Shown here piece after piece: positions 14,067-24,462 of a DNA stretch of 64,000 bases. Under the pieces are notes generated by a model that was not told the DNA's origin, ran no database searches, and saw nothing but the letters and a program-made list of their open reading frames with translations. A program made the position numbers and the translations under genes. The stretch is from Beta vulgaris subsp. vulgaris (lineage: Eukaryota; Streptophyta; Magnoliopsida; Caryophyllales; Amaranthaceae), in assembly GCF_026745355.1 (NCBI RefSeq), contig NC_079204.1, positions 1,433,501 to 1,497,500 on the forward strand, given 5' to 3'. Numbering within the stretch: the stretch's first letter is position 1; the number at the start of each line of letters is the position of its first letter.

Positions 14067-14419
14067 TAATAATAATAATAATAATAAGAGTAATTAGTAA
14101 AATAAATTATACCAACATAATACTAGTATTTAACAAAATGGTTATAAAAGAATGGAGTTGAACTGAACTGATCTGAATTGAACTGATTGGAGCTGAACTG
14201 AACTGAACTTATTGGAGCTGAACTAAACCGGACTGAACTGATTTGAACTGATCTGAATTGAACTAAACTGAACTGAAATGAATAGTGATATGTGAGAGTA
14301 AAAGTATTGTCAAGAGCTGATCTGAACTGAACTGATCTGATCTGAACTGAACTGAATTGAATTGAGCTGAACTGAACTGAATTGGACTGAACTGAAAATA
14401 AGATGGGGAGAACAGGCCC
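13369..14419. mobile_element. Tourist/Harbinger-like MITE, 1.05 kb
   Basis: The left end GGGCATGTTCTCTTCGGC and the reverse complement of the right end, GGGCCTGTTCTCCCC, form terminal inverted repeats. They are flanked by TTA at 13,366-13,368 and TTA at 14,420-14,422, the 3-bp duplication typical of PIF/Harbinger. Inside the TIRs are arrays of an ACTGA/GAACT pentamer. The centre is AAT/TAA-rich (notably 14,000-14,090). No transposase is present. Shorter relatives with the same TTA flanks lie at 36,454 and 57,509. Confidence 0.85.
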
Positions 14420-14422
14420 TTA

Positions 14423-15091
14423 ACATATATGTTTTTCAGATATCAACTTATCCATCACTCTGTCTTAAAAAAGCATTAAATAGAGGCACATCTTTTTAAA
14501 GAAAAATAGGGGTATTTTGAAATTTTTGTGTAAAAAATTCAGGACACTTTAGTCCAAACAAATTGATATAAAATAAAATAGGCACAACATTTTGGGATAC
14601 CTAAAAATGAATGTTAGCACTATGTTGTCTTAAGAATTTGCAGGTCCATGTGTTAATTATAAATTTGGACCCTAAATATAAAAATATTATGCACATATAA
14701 CTAATGTATTCTACAAAGTATATAATTGTTAAACTATTTTTTACAAAATAAAGCTTGGATTTGAACAATGTCTAAAAAAACATTATAATCAAGACTTTTG
14801 AGCTCTCTAAAAAGTGGAGCCCTGTGCTGTTGGTCGCTTTGCACGCCCTATCAAACAACCTGTATATTATGGAACGGAGGGAGTAATATGTAATCCTAAG
14901 AGCTATATATATCATTCTCGTAAAATATTAATGGTTAGAGTTGCAGTTCGTCGATGGTGCGTACGAGTGTATGTAGAGGAAGGTGCGCACTATTTAAAAC
15001 GCAACATCCCAAAGCATAAAACGCAGGTTCATTAAACAAAAAACGCACGAAACAAACATTTTTTGATCTTCAATGAACACCGAAATTTCAT
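14423..15091. other. Intergenic, with an orphan MITE terminus
   Basis: A lone right-hand Stowaway-like end (CGGAGGGAGTA near 14,876) is visible; its left partner is not. No gene is supported. Confidence 0.4.
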
Positions 15092-15093
15092 TA

Positions 15094-15301
15094 CTTCTTC
15101 CGTTTCAATTTAATTGTGGCATTTTAAAAATCACGGACTCCTATACAGTTTTTGGAGAGGAGAGAGATTGAGAAAGAAAAGAAAAGGATACTATGTAATA
15201 GGGGAGAAATAAAAAAAAGTTATTACAAAAAATGAAAGTGTCACAGCTAAATTGGAACTTACTAAATAGATCGTGTTACCATTCAATTGAAACGGAGAAA
15301 G
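15094..15301. mobile_element. Stowaway-like MITE, 208 bp
   Basis: The ends CTTCTTCCGTTTCAATT and the complementary AATTGAAACGGAGAAAG form terminal inverted repeats, flanked by TA on both sides (15,092-15,093 and 15,302-15,303). No coding capacity. Confidence 0.75.
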
Positions 15302-15516
15302 TAAAAAAAAAAACCTTCAAATTTTCGTTAGAGTTGAGCGTTCAATAAACGCCAAGCTTTTATTAAAAAAAAATCATCCCATATTCCCATCAAAACTCAA
15401 AACTTATCGCAATTGCAATTGTGAAGAAAAAAAAAAAGAAGAAAAAACAGCCAGGAATAGGATACATAAATCGCACCAAATTTGAATATTAAGGTCAAAA
15501 CTCAAAGCTTTCGTCA

Positions 15517-17382
15517 ATGATATGCTCTAAGTTTGTAAGTGCAGTTTGTGTTTTAATCCAAGCTAACCAAAGTTTGCCAAGTAGAGCGTGGATAGGAGGG
15601 ATGAGCCAGGATATCACATACACTGAGGGACCATGGGTTTGTAATAAATGCAGGAAAGTGGGACACAACGATAGAAATTGTGTGAAAAAAGCAAGCAACA
15701 GTGGTGGTAAGGAGGAAGGTCAACGTAAGCTTGAGGTTGTTAATGGAAGCCAAAATACCAGAAGGCTTGGAGTTGATGAGAGGGGATGGACCCAGATACA
15801 AACAAAAAGAAGAGGGAGAAAGTCATCTACCTCAGTGGGCCCGGGGTCCAGATGGACACCAAAAAAGAAAGGTGAAGAGGATAAGCAAAAAGTGGCTGTT
15901 AGACAAGAGCAGAGAATAGAAGGAAACCAAAATTCCAAAGTGGAAGGTGGGGCCCATAAATCTCCTATCCAATCTAAAAAGAAAATCCCACTTTCTGATG
16001 AAAACCAATTTGTAGTACTTCAAACACTGCAATGCGCTGACTCTATATCTATTTCTCCACATCCTAGCCCGAAACGTGGAGATGTCAAGTCTCAGGACTG
16101 TACACTTTTGCAACCCCCTTCTTTCCATAATCCCATAATACGAGACATCCTTGTTTCCCAAAATCAAACACTTCCATGCCCATCTCACCTCACCACAACC
16201 CAGAAAAACAACAAGGAAAATTCTCCCATCCTCATATCCCCTCCCTCTTCAAACAACCCAAATCACCATGGATCAGCAGGAGGAGATGGACCTATACGCA
16301 TTTACCTGCCCAACCCCTCCAGCATCACCACCCTCACCTCCACCCCCACCACGGGTTCAAGTGGTATCCTCCCTCAACCCCATTGTCTTCTCTCGACCAA
16401 TCCGACCACTCACCCCCGAACTGAACCCGGGGTTTGTGGATTATTACCTTCCGGACTCCCTGGAGGTCCCGACGGAATTTTACACAGAGTTAACCCTAAA
16501 GGAAGTGAAGGAGTTGATAATCAACCCATATCTCAAGCCGGAGGCAGCAAAGCATCTCATGATGTTAGCCAACTCAGAATTCAAACCAGCCCATATGCCA
16601 CAGCTTCTCGATGCAACTCACCTACCTCCATTGATGAGAATATTTCTCACGTGGTTTTGCAACAAAGAGGTAGAAGTAGAACAAGAAGAGAGAAACCTCA
16701 TGATGACTCTAGGACCATGGATCGATCCAGCCCCTCTGTTCCCTTTGATCCGAACGGTAGTCTTGATGAAACTTCGGCCGGTAACACTTCAGGCGATGAG
16801 CAATACCGACGCGATACTATGTACACGTCTCCACCTCCCCATGAAACAATTGGGGATCACAGCCTCTTGGGGAGAGGTAAAAGGCAAAAGAAACCCGCGA
16901 GAGGCCGAAGTAGTGTTTTGGCCACACCGAAAAATGTGGACATGTCCGGCAACCGGGACAGAAATAGATCCGTGGGTGGTAGGAAACGAGGAGATTCTCA
17001 GGATGCTTCTCGACAAACAACAACATTGTACAAAGGGATGAACATGCTCTTTTGGAATGTTAGGGGGATAGCTAGGCCTTCTTTTAAGCCAAATTTCAGA
17101 CTCTTGGTTCAGCAACATCACCCATCACTAGTGATCCTTGTTGAGACATGGGTGGGGAGGGAAAAAACCGCTGAGATTATTCGGGACTGTGGCTTTGATT
17201 CGTGGTATCTGGTGGACCCGGTGGGTTTTGTGGGCGGCATCTTACTGCTTTGGAAATCACACGTGATGGATTTTCAAGTGGTGGGTCATGGCGCTCAGGG
17301 AGTATACGGTGTAACTGAGGTAATAGCTTCTAAAACTTTTTTGTCATTTCTGCTATTTATGCTAGTACCAAATTTAGGATAA
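15517..17382 (+). pseudogene. LINE ORF1 (C-terminal part) read through into the endonuclease
   Basis: A continuous 621-codon frame. Residues 42-55 form a CCHC knuckle (C42, C45, H50, C55), the nucleic-acid-binding motif of plant LINE ORF1 proteins. A long Ser/Pro/Arg/Gly-rich, probably disordered linker follows to about residue 505, ending in a basic GRGKRQKK-type stretch. Without any stop it continues at Met508 (17,038) into the endonuclease start NMLFWNVRG. Usually ORF1 and ORF2 are separate, so this may be a fusion or a lost stop. The upstream DUF4283-like region expected in intact elements is absent. The frame ends at a 1-base shift in a T run near 17,340. Confidence 0.75.
16268..17041 (+). 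CDS. Overlapping 257-codon ORF inside the LINE ORF1 linker, function unknown
   Basis: This frame is +1 relative to ORF1 and is open from 16,151; the start at 16,268 is chosen because it lies in a near-optimal plant context, CACCATGG. The product begins MDQQEEMDLYAF, has a Pro-rich segment (about residues 15-30), then a region with regular hydrophobic spacing (for example FVDYYLPDSLEVPTEFYTEL and EILRMLLDKQ), several Trp and Cys residues, and no low complexity. By contrast ORF1 in this stretch looks disordered. Its TGA (17,039-17,041) overlaps the ORF2 ATG (17,038-17,040) as ATGA, an arrangement used for stop-restart translation in some other retroelements. I recognise no family. It could be chance, an overprinted accessory protein, or the true C terminus of ORF1 reached by frameshift. 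Confidence 0.45.
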   Translation: MDQQEEMDLYAFTCPTPPASPPSPPPPPRVQVVSSLNPIVFSRPIRPLTPELNPGFVDYYLPDSLEVPTEFYTELTLKEVKELIINPYLKPEAAKHLMMLANSEFKPAHMPQLLDATHLPPLMRIFLTWFCNKEVEVEQEERNLMMTLGPWIDPAPLFPLIRTVVLMKLRPVTLQAMSNTDAILCTRLHLPMKQLGITASWGEVKGKRNPREAEVVFWPHRKMWTCPATGTEIDPWVVGNEEILRMLLDKQQHCTKG

Positions 17383-18512
17383 GGAAACAATTGTGGGATG
17401 ATTTGGAAAATTTTGCAAATGATTTGAATAAGCCGTGGCTAGTTTTAGGTGATTTTAATGAGGTGATAAATCAGGGGGAAAAATTGGGAGGGAGACCTAT
17501 TTGTAGGAGTAGGGCCGAGTTATTTGCTCGGAAAATGGATAACTGTAATCTAATGGACTTGGGGTTCACTGGGCCAAAATTCACTTGGACTAATAAAAGG
17601 AAGCGTAATCCGATATTTGAAAGAATTGATCGGGGGGGGCTAATTCGGAATGGGTTAACTTATTTCCTAACGCTAGTATCTGGCACCTTCCTAGAGTGAC
17701 TTCGGACCATTGCCCAATTCTCCTTAATTTAGATACTAATCTGGACCTTAATGGATCAAAACCTTTTAGGTTCGAACCTATGTGGACCCTTCATGAAAAC
17801 TTTATGGAAGAATTAGAAGATCATGGCCGGGAGAAGAGTTGGATATCCAAGAAAAACTTAGTGGGCTTCAAAAGAGTTTAATGGAGTGGAATAAAAACAC
17901 TTTTGGGAACATTTACAAAAAGAAAAACAAACTCTTGGCTCGGCTTAAAGGGATTCAAGCCTACCTTCAAACCAACCCCTTCTCTTTTTTTCACCAAAAA
18001 TTGGAAATAGAAATCCAAAGAGACCTTCTTAGCACATTAGATAAGAGGAACTGTTGTGGAGAACTAAGAGTAGGATGGATAGAATTGGGGAAGGGGAAAG
18101 AAACACTGCTTTTTTCCATAGAAACGTGCTAATTAAACGTAATGCATCCCGGATCCTTAGCTTGAGAGGATGAGGTAGGAAATGATATCCAAGACCCAGA
18201 TAGGATAAGGAGACTAATTCAGGACTTTTATCGAGCCTTATATACTTCGGAACACGTCTCTTGTAGCCAAGGGTTTTCTCACCAGGAGGCAAACATACAT
18301 TTAGGCTACGTACCTGACCCGGGGAAATAGGAGAGCCTTGTTTGATATGAAACCGCTTAAAGCCCCGGGCCGGATGGTTTCCACCCTATATTCTTTCAAA
18401 AGACCTGGGAAGTGGTGGGTACAGAGGTGTGTAGAAATATTCAACGATGGTTTAGGGACGGGAAAATTCCAGAACAACTATGTCAAGCCCTAATTTGCCT
18501 CATCCCTAAACA
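17038..18512 (+). pseudogene. LINE ORF2 N-terminal part: endonuclease and start of reverse transcriptase, broken
   Basis: The exonuclease/endonuclease/phosphatase-type domain is traceable: NVRG, the catalytic VETW, GDFNEV and the terminal SDHCPI are all present, so the nicking active site is still readable. Frame breaks occur in a T6 run near 17,340 and a G8 run at 17,632-17,639, both homopolymer indels, and further stops follow near 18,160-18,330. After the endonuclease the RT start is recognisable as MKPLKAPGPDGFHPIFFQ and ends at ICLIPKQASPE. The family's native enzyme nicks target DNA for reverse transcription. Confidence 0.85.
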
Positions 18513-20083
18513 AGCATCGCCGGAAAAACTTGGACCAATTGTGTAATAATTTCTTATGGGGAGAGGAGAATAGCCAAAAGAAACTTCACCTAGTGAATAG
18601 AGAGACCACTTTTCTTCCTAAGGAGCAGGGGGGATTGGGAATAAGAAACCAAAAGTTCACCAATAGAGCCTACATGGCCAAATTAGGTTGGAAAGTTTCA
18701 CAAGGTCAAAACAACTTAGCCCAGGAGTGTATAATCTCGAAGTACATTCATAATGATAGGGTTACCCAATTTAGAAATGGTTCTAATCTTTGGAAAAACA
18801 TAGGCAAGGGGTGGGAACTTCTCAAGGAGACTAGCATGTGGAGTCTAGGGAATGGTGAGAGTATAGAGTTTTGGCATGATGACTGGTTATCTATAGGACC
18901 TATACGTGGGTGGATTCAGGGACCTCTCTCGATGGAAGAGAGCTATAGGAAAGTTGGAACTGTGATCAAGAATGGAATTTGGGATATAGAAAACCTTACC
19001 ATAGATCTGCCGGACCATATCCTTCACCGGATCCTATCTATTCCACCGCCAAACCGAAATGATGTAAGTGACCTTATGTCCTCATCCTTTGTCACTAGCT
19101 CGGGTTTCTCTCTCGTCTTGCTTATAAGGCCCAACTCCCTTCTCATCATGACACCTCCGATCTATCTTGGATCTGGGAAGGTTTCATGGAACCAAAAATT
19201 AAATTCTTTATATGGTTATTGTGGCATGACCGTATTCCCCACAGGCACCTTCTCACTATACGTCGAATTACACAAGATTCCTCATGCCCTCGGTGTCAGG
19301 AGTTGGGGGAAGATTCTCATCACATAATTAAGACGTGTCAGAAAAGTGCGGAAATCTGGAACCTCCCAAACACCCCTCAGATTCACGAGGATGAGTTCAG
19401 AAGTTGGCTTAAGGAAAATATGAGCTCCAACAAATCCTTTCGCGGTATCCCTTGGAAATGTGTGTTCCCATACACATGTTATGAAATCTGGAAGGATAGG
19501 AATCAGTGTGTGTTTAAGAACCTTCACCCATCCCCGATCCAAGTCATTAGCTTTAAAGCTAGTGGAGGTGCTAGAGACTACATTCTGTCAATTAAGGATA
19601 CGAGCATGCTAGGTATTACAAGGAGACCCATGATGTACCACCCTCGAGAATTCCTATGTATCTATGTTGACGCTTCCTTTATTAGTCCTCTTGTTGTAGC
19701 TGGCCTTGGGGGGGTGGTCATGGATCACGAGAAAAAATGGGTCCTGGGTTGGGGGAAAAAAGTTTACACTAATGATTCTCTTGCAGCTGAGTTACTAGGG
19801 ATCTTGGAGGCATTATATATAGTGGAGGCTCCCACCTAAATCGCTCCATTATATACTCCGATTGCAAAGAAGCTGTAGATCTGGTTAATCACAGGAAAGA
19901 ATTTGACAAAGTGGCAAATATGGTTAATGCTTGCAGGCAGTGGCGCACGAGATTCCCAGAGATTCAGATTAAACACTGTCGGCGCGAGGGAAACAGAACG
20001 GCGGATGCTTTGGCAAGAAACTGTAGGACTTCGGATATGGCTTGTGTTGTAACTAGGGTTCTCCCATCCCCCGAGTTATTGTA
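18513..20083 (+). pseudogene. LINE ORF2 C-terminal part: RT thumb, zf-RVT and RNase H
   Basis: The frame resumes at DQLCNNFLWG, which in intact plant LINEs lies well past the RT palm, so the catalytic palm including the YxDD-type motif has been deleted at about 18,510-18,530. A zf-RVT zinc region follows (SSCPRCQELGEDSHHIIKTC). RNase H then shows VDAS, AELLGILEAL, YSDCKEA and HCRREGNRTADALA, which supply the acidic catalytic residues and the conserved late His/Asp region. Frame breaks occur near 19,190 and 19,825. The stop is TAG at 20,081-20,083. Confidence 0.85.
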
Positions 20084-20166
20084 GGGACCTTTTAAAGTCG
20101 GATTGTATGAACCTTAATATTTGTACGGATCTTGATATGGATATGTAATTGAGTTCTCTTGTTCAC

Positions 20167-20199
<33 letters not shown>

Positions 20200-20322
20200 A
20201 TCACCAAATCTTGGAGGAAACCCATAAAATCCCATCAATAAAATTTGCTAGAAAACCAATTCTACTTCACTAAGAAGGTATTAAAAGTGCATTTTTCAGA
20301 GAAAAGATCAAAACTTTGAAAG

Positions 20323-23300
20323 ATGAGGAGAAACAATGGAGGAAATTACACAAACCCATGTCTAACAATGCACCAACCTTGGGCTTCTCTCCTTGTTTAT
20401 GGCATTAAGCGAGTTGAGGGTCGATCCTGGCCTGCCCCCATTAGAGGTTTTTCTTTTTCTCTCTCTTCTTAATTTTGGAATTTGTTTCTTTTTTTAAGAA
20501 TTTGTCTTAAAAAGGTTTAATTTTGACTGTTAGCTTTTAATTTTTGGTGGGTAATTATTAAATTTGCTGTAAACAAGTATGTTGTTGAAAGTACTTGTAG
20601 TTGATGAGTGTTTACTTGTATTTCTAATATTGTGATGCAAGAGAATATTTGATACAGTAATTTTGTTGAGCTGATATTTAACTGCAATTTGTGGGTGGAA
20701 AATTTACTTAGATTTGAATCATGTTATGTATTTCCACTGTTTTTTCAGTTGTAAGTTGTAATAGTGTGAGTTTTGCACTTTTTACTTGACTTTGGCCATT
20801 TTTTTTTTGGTAAACAAAGCCTTTCATTCCTTAATTAATATTGTTGAAAATATTACAATCAGAAATTTAACTGTTCAATGCAATAACTAGGGGTAGGGAA
20901 AATCCTAGTTACAATACAAGCCGCATCCATGACCCTACAAGCCTTGGCCAATCTATCCGCTTCATGGTTTAACTTCCTATTACAATGCATAATCAGAGTC
21001 CCCGGGAACTTCCTGATCCACTGCCTGCAAGAATTTAATAGATTGAGATGTAAATCAGAACGATCCTCTGTAATGAGATCGAGTGCATTCTTACAGTTGG
21101 AGACTTTGGCCATTGTTGGCTATACATACGTGCGGAAAAAATAGTCATTTGGAATCCTGTTAGATTCGTCTCAATATATAATTTCAAGATACAAACTTTC
21201 TATAAATTTTTATAGATGATTAAGGATATTGATAGGATATTAATGGTCAAAGTGTTGTATTGTCAAGTGTGAAAGTCAAACTATTGCAACTAAAGAAGAA
21301 CGAAGGAAGTTCAGTTTCTTTTTAGAAGCTTGTTATTGGGTACTTGAAGGCATTGACTAATATGTTTGGAAGGCGGGGTAGAAAATTACTAGAAGCTAGG
21401 ATGGTCATAGTGGTGCTATCTGCTATGTGTGATGGTAGATTAGCTGGTTGTGGTGGTATATGTTTGTGGCGGAGTTTGGGATGATTGTATGGTGGATTCT
21501 TTGTGGTACCACTTTACAAAAGATCGGTACCTCCCTAGTAAGGACCTTTTATTGCCTAAGGGTTTTGTTGGGGGGCGGGAGCTGGGAGGGTGGCTGGTGG
21601 GACACGATGTCATGAATTCTTGATAGTAACAAGCTATTCTTGTTACATTCCTTAGTTCCAAAAGGGTTCAAACCTTGCAAATTTCTTGTTTACCCATGAG
21701 TTATATATCTCATATGCTTTTGATTTAAAGCTTTATAATGGTCCTTGACGATTGAAAAACATAGTTCTCGGTTCTTGTTGAAGGGGAAAACTTAGCTCAC
21801 TGATGGTTGGAAATAGAGAAGTAAATACGTTGTTGAAGAAATCTCAGTTGTCTCGTTTTCATCTACTTTTAGTTGTCAAAAATTAAAATATGTGATATTT
21901 CTTGTTGATAAGAGAAGCTACTGTCAGGTAATAATAATATGCTTAATATGCATCCTTTAGTTTTTTGTGATGCATGCTTCTGTATGTATAATTTTTGATA
22001 TGTTCTGTGAAGGTCGACTGTGGATACATGCTGCTAGTAAAATCCCTGAAGCTGAAACTATAAGAGCTATGGAGGACTTCTACAGAGAAATTTATGCAGT
22101 AAATGGGATAAAGGACCTCAAGTTTCCAGAAAATTATCCAACTTCACGGTTGTTAGGTTGTCACTCTTAATCAAATTTTCTTTTACAGAATAATGCATGT
22201 TTGATCTGTTCTAGTTGATTGACATTCATCATTGTGTGCATTTGAACGGGTGGACATTCTTGTGGCCTAAGATTTGGTTTCTAAAAGATGGGTTTCTTCT
22301 CGAATAATTGGTTTGGAGAACATGAAGTCTAGTTTACTTTTATAAGCTCTGGAATTTATGCTATTGAGTGATAGATATAACTGAAATGGTAACTTATCTC
22401 CACTATGGACAATCCTTTTTCACCAACTTATGATTGTTACATGGAACGCAGAACGTTCCGGAATGTGGTACGGAAACGGGAACGCGGAACGCAGCCTCTA
22501 GAGTAAACCAGATGGACTCCTAGACCACGCACCACGTACCACGTATCACGCTCCACGTTCCGGGACGCGTCCCCTGGAACTTGGCCACGTACCACGTTCC
22601 TGGTATCAATGTTATGACATTCTGCTGATAGTTGTATGCTGTGGAATTGCTGAGAGGCGGTTTGTTATTCCCTTTAATCTAAAACACTGGCTGTCTGCTA
22701 TACCTCAAGTATAAAATGTGGCGTGACAATGAACACCTGTTATGTTTACAGTATTGTTTGACATTCATATGTCCAGTTCAAACTACAACCACAATACATA
22801 ACCAAACAGTATAACTCAAATCTAATATATACTTCGAAGCAGAGAAGCCCTTTGTTATAGTGCTATATGTCAATGTTGGGAATGCTCTAGGGGTACTTGC
22901 TTATGTTTCAAAATGTTTGTGTGTGACTATACTGTAATCTTTGGTGTTTCTAAAAATGAGATGAGAATAATTTTCACTACTCCTGAGGCAGTATATCTTG
23001 TTTGAAGCTTCAGAAGCTAACTCCATGCAACTAAGTATGATCTCTAAAAAAGTTTCCGCATAGAGTTTTTAAACTTTTTTGCCTTAGTATCTAAATCTTC
23101 TTTCGGGGACATGTACACATGTTATCTTGATGCTAACTATTAAGTATGCCTTCTCTTGAACATGCTTTCTCCCTTGTCTTGGCTCCTTAATGAAGTGCCT
23201 TTAAAATCAGGTTGTGTGGAGGTGGTTGGATGTATTAAATGTGAAGAGCTGCAATCCTGGGAGGAATTACCAGAAGGGGTAGAGAATATACTGTCTTTTT

Positions 23301-24121
23301 TTGTTTTTTGGTTCTTTACCAATTTAGCTTCAATTAAACTTCAAGACAGTGATTCATAGTAAAGAAGTTATACATGCAATATGTGGAGAAACGTTAAATC
23401 TTTCCTTTGTTTCACAGGTTAGGCTTGAGGGCCAAACAGAGTATTGCTGGTTGTGTGAGCAGCCACAGGTATACAATCCTTTGATCAATCTTTTCTTTTC
23501 TGTACCCGGAGGAAGGATTAATGCTTGGATGATTATGATGCTAAAACATGTACTTGAATCACAGAAACTAATTATCCCTTTCGAAATGCGGGGGCAGCAA
23601 GGTGTTTATAATTTGGAAAGGAAGGTATGCTTGAACAATAAATTCTGGTTTCTTTTCTCTATCTCCAGGGATACAGACTATACAGTGTTTCTTTTAAGTT
23701 CATTACTTGGTTCCTACTGCCGCTAAAAAAGCCGTGAATTTCTTGGTTATGGAAATAGATATACGATGGAGCTGCAAGAGGTCTGCGTCCAGTTGAACCA
23801 CCATACCCTGTCAAGTTTCCACTTATTGATCCTCGAGATCCATTCTCACTGAAACCAGGATCACTCACGTGTGTCTCTAGTAACTCCAAGGCTTCTGTAT
23901 TGAAAATTTCTTCTAGTCTTGGCAATGTCATAGCTAGTGCACGAGTGGCTGCTACACAGTTCTCAAGGGAAAATAAGGGTGATTATTGTGTAGATTCTGA
24001 AGCAGAAACTCCTGTTTCTTCTAGGACAAGGAATAAATCGAAGGGTACAGCGGAGACTGAAGAAATGGTGCCTCATATTACATATAGCACTAATGATCAG
24101 TACTGTCAGCCTGATCAATAA
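20323..24121 (+). CDS. ASCH-domain protein (TRIP4/ASC-1-like), 6 coding exons
   Basis: Exons 20323-20446, 22013-22156, 23211-23278, 23418-23468, 23565-23624 and 23759-24121 join in frame with GT/AG introns into 269 residues. The protein starts MRRNNGGNYTNPCLTMHQPW. The ASCH fold follows at residues 15-165: MHQPWASLLVYGIKRVEGRSW, then GRLWIHAA, YPTSRLLGCVEVVGC and VRLEGQTEYCWLCEQPQ, IPFEMRGQQGVYNLE. This matches the ASCH module of TRIP4/activating signal cointegrator 1 and the plant RNA-binding ASCH proteins. The domain is believed to bind RNA. The C-terminal 100 residues are Ser/Thr-rich with no motif. Context: a LINE lies immediately upstream, another LINE fragment is in intron 1, and the stop codon lies one base before a potential splice donor. 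Confidence 0.9.
20801..21101 (-). mobile_element. 301-bp 5'-truncated LINE (RNase H end) in ASCH intron 1
   Basis: The minus strand encodes an RNase H tail (SNCKNALDLI ... CNRKLNHEADRLAKACR) and ends in a poly(A), seen as T8 at 20,801-20,808. It is bounded by a perfect 13-bp duplication, GACTTTGGCCATT, at 20,788-20,800 and 21,102-21,114. That proves insertion by target-primed reverse transcription with 5' truncation at 21,101. The sequence resembles but differs from the LINE just upstream. Confidence 0.95.
22441..22612. repeat. GC-rich self-complementary repeat in ASCH intron 2
   Basis: The segment is made of GGAACG/CGTTCC and CCACGTA words that recur on both strands, giving a fold-back. It resembles in style the two hAT-like elements at 50,215 and 58,655, but no duplication could be confirmed at its ends. 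Confidence 0.35.
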
Positions 24122-24462
24122 GGTATACATGTTTTTATAAGAGTTCATTTATCCTGAATAGCAAGTCTCTATTTAAAATTTCCTTACGATAAATTATTCT
24201 AAAACCAACTCACTTTTTAGCCTAGAGGGGTCATTTTTTATGTAAAATGGGTCACTATATAACTTAAAGGGGTCACTTTTTACCTTTAGAGGGTCACTTC
24301 TACTATAAATGATCCCTTTAGGGTAAAAAGTTACCCTTGTCTTAGTGTATATTCTAAGACGTTAGTTGGTCTTATATGAGAGTTTGTATATCCTGGAGTT
24401 GGAGGGGAATGATCTCCATGGTTGCGCTAATCAACAAAACTATTATTGTAAGACGGTCTTAT

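Larger units (their letters stand above)
15482..20197 (+). mobile_element. 5'-truncated, internally deleted L1-type LINE with poly(A) tail
   Basis: In order the element contains a CCHC zinc knuckle, an endonuclease, an RT fragment, a zf-RVT zinc-binding region and an RNase H domain, then a short 3' UTR and 30 A residues (20,168-20,197). This is the layout of plant L1 LINEs. The N-terminal half of ORF1 is missing, as expected from incomplete target-primed reverse transcription. A weak target-site duplication candidate is CACCAAAT at 15,474-15,481 and 20,202-20,209. It sits between the presumed promoter and the start codon of the ASCH gene. Confidence 0.9.
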
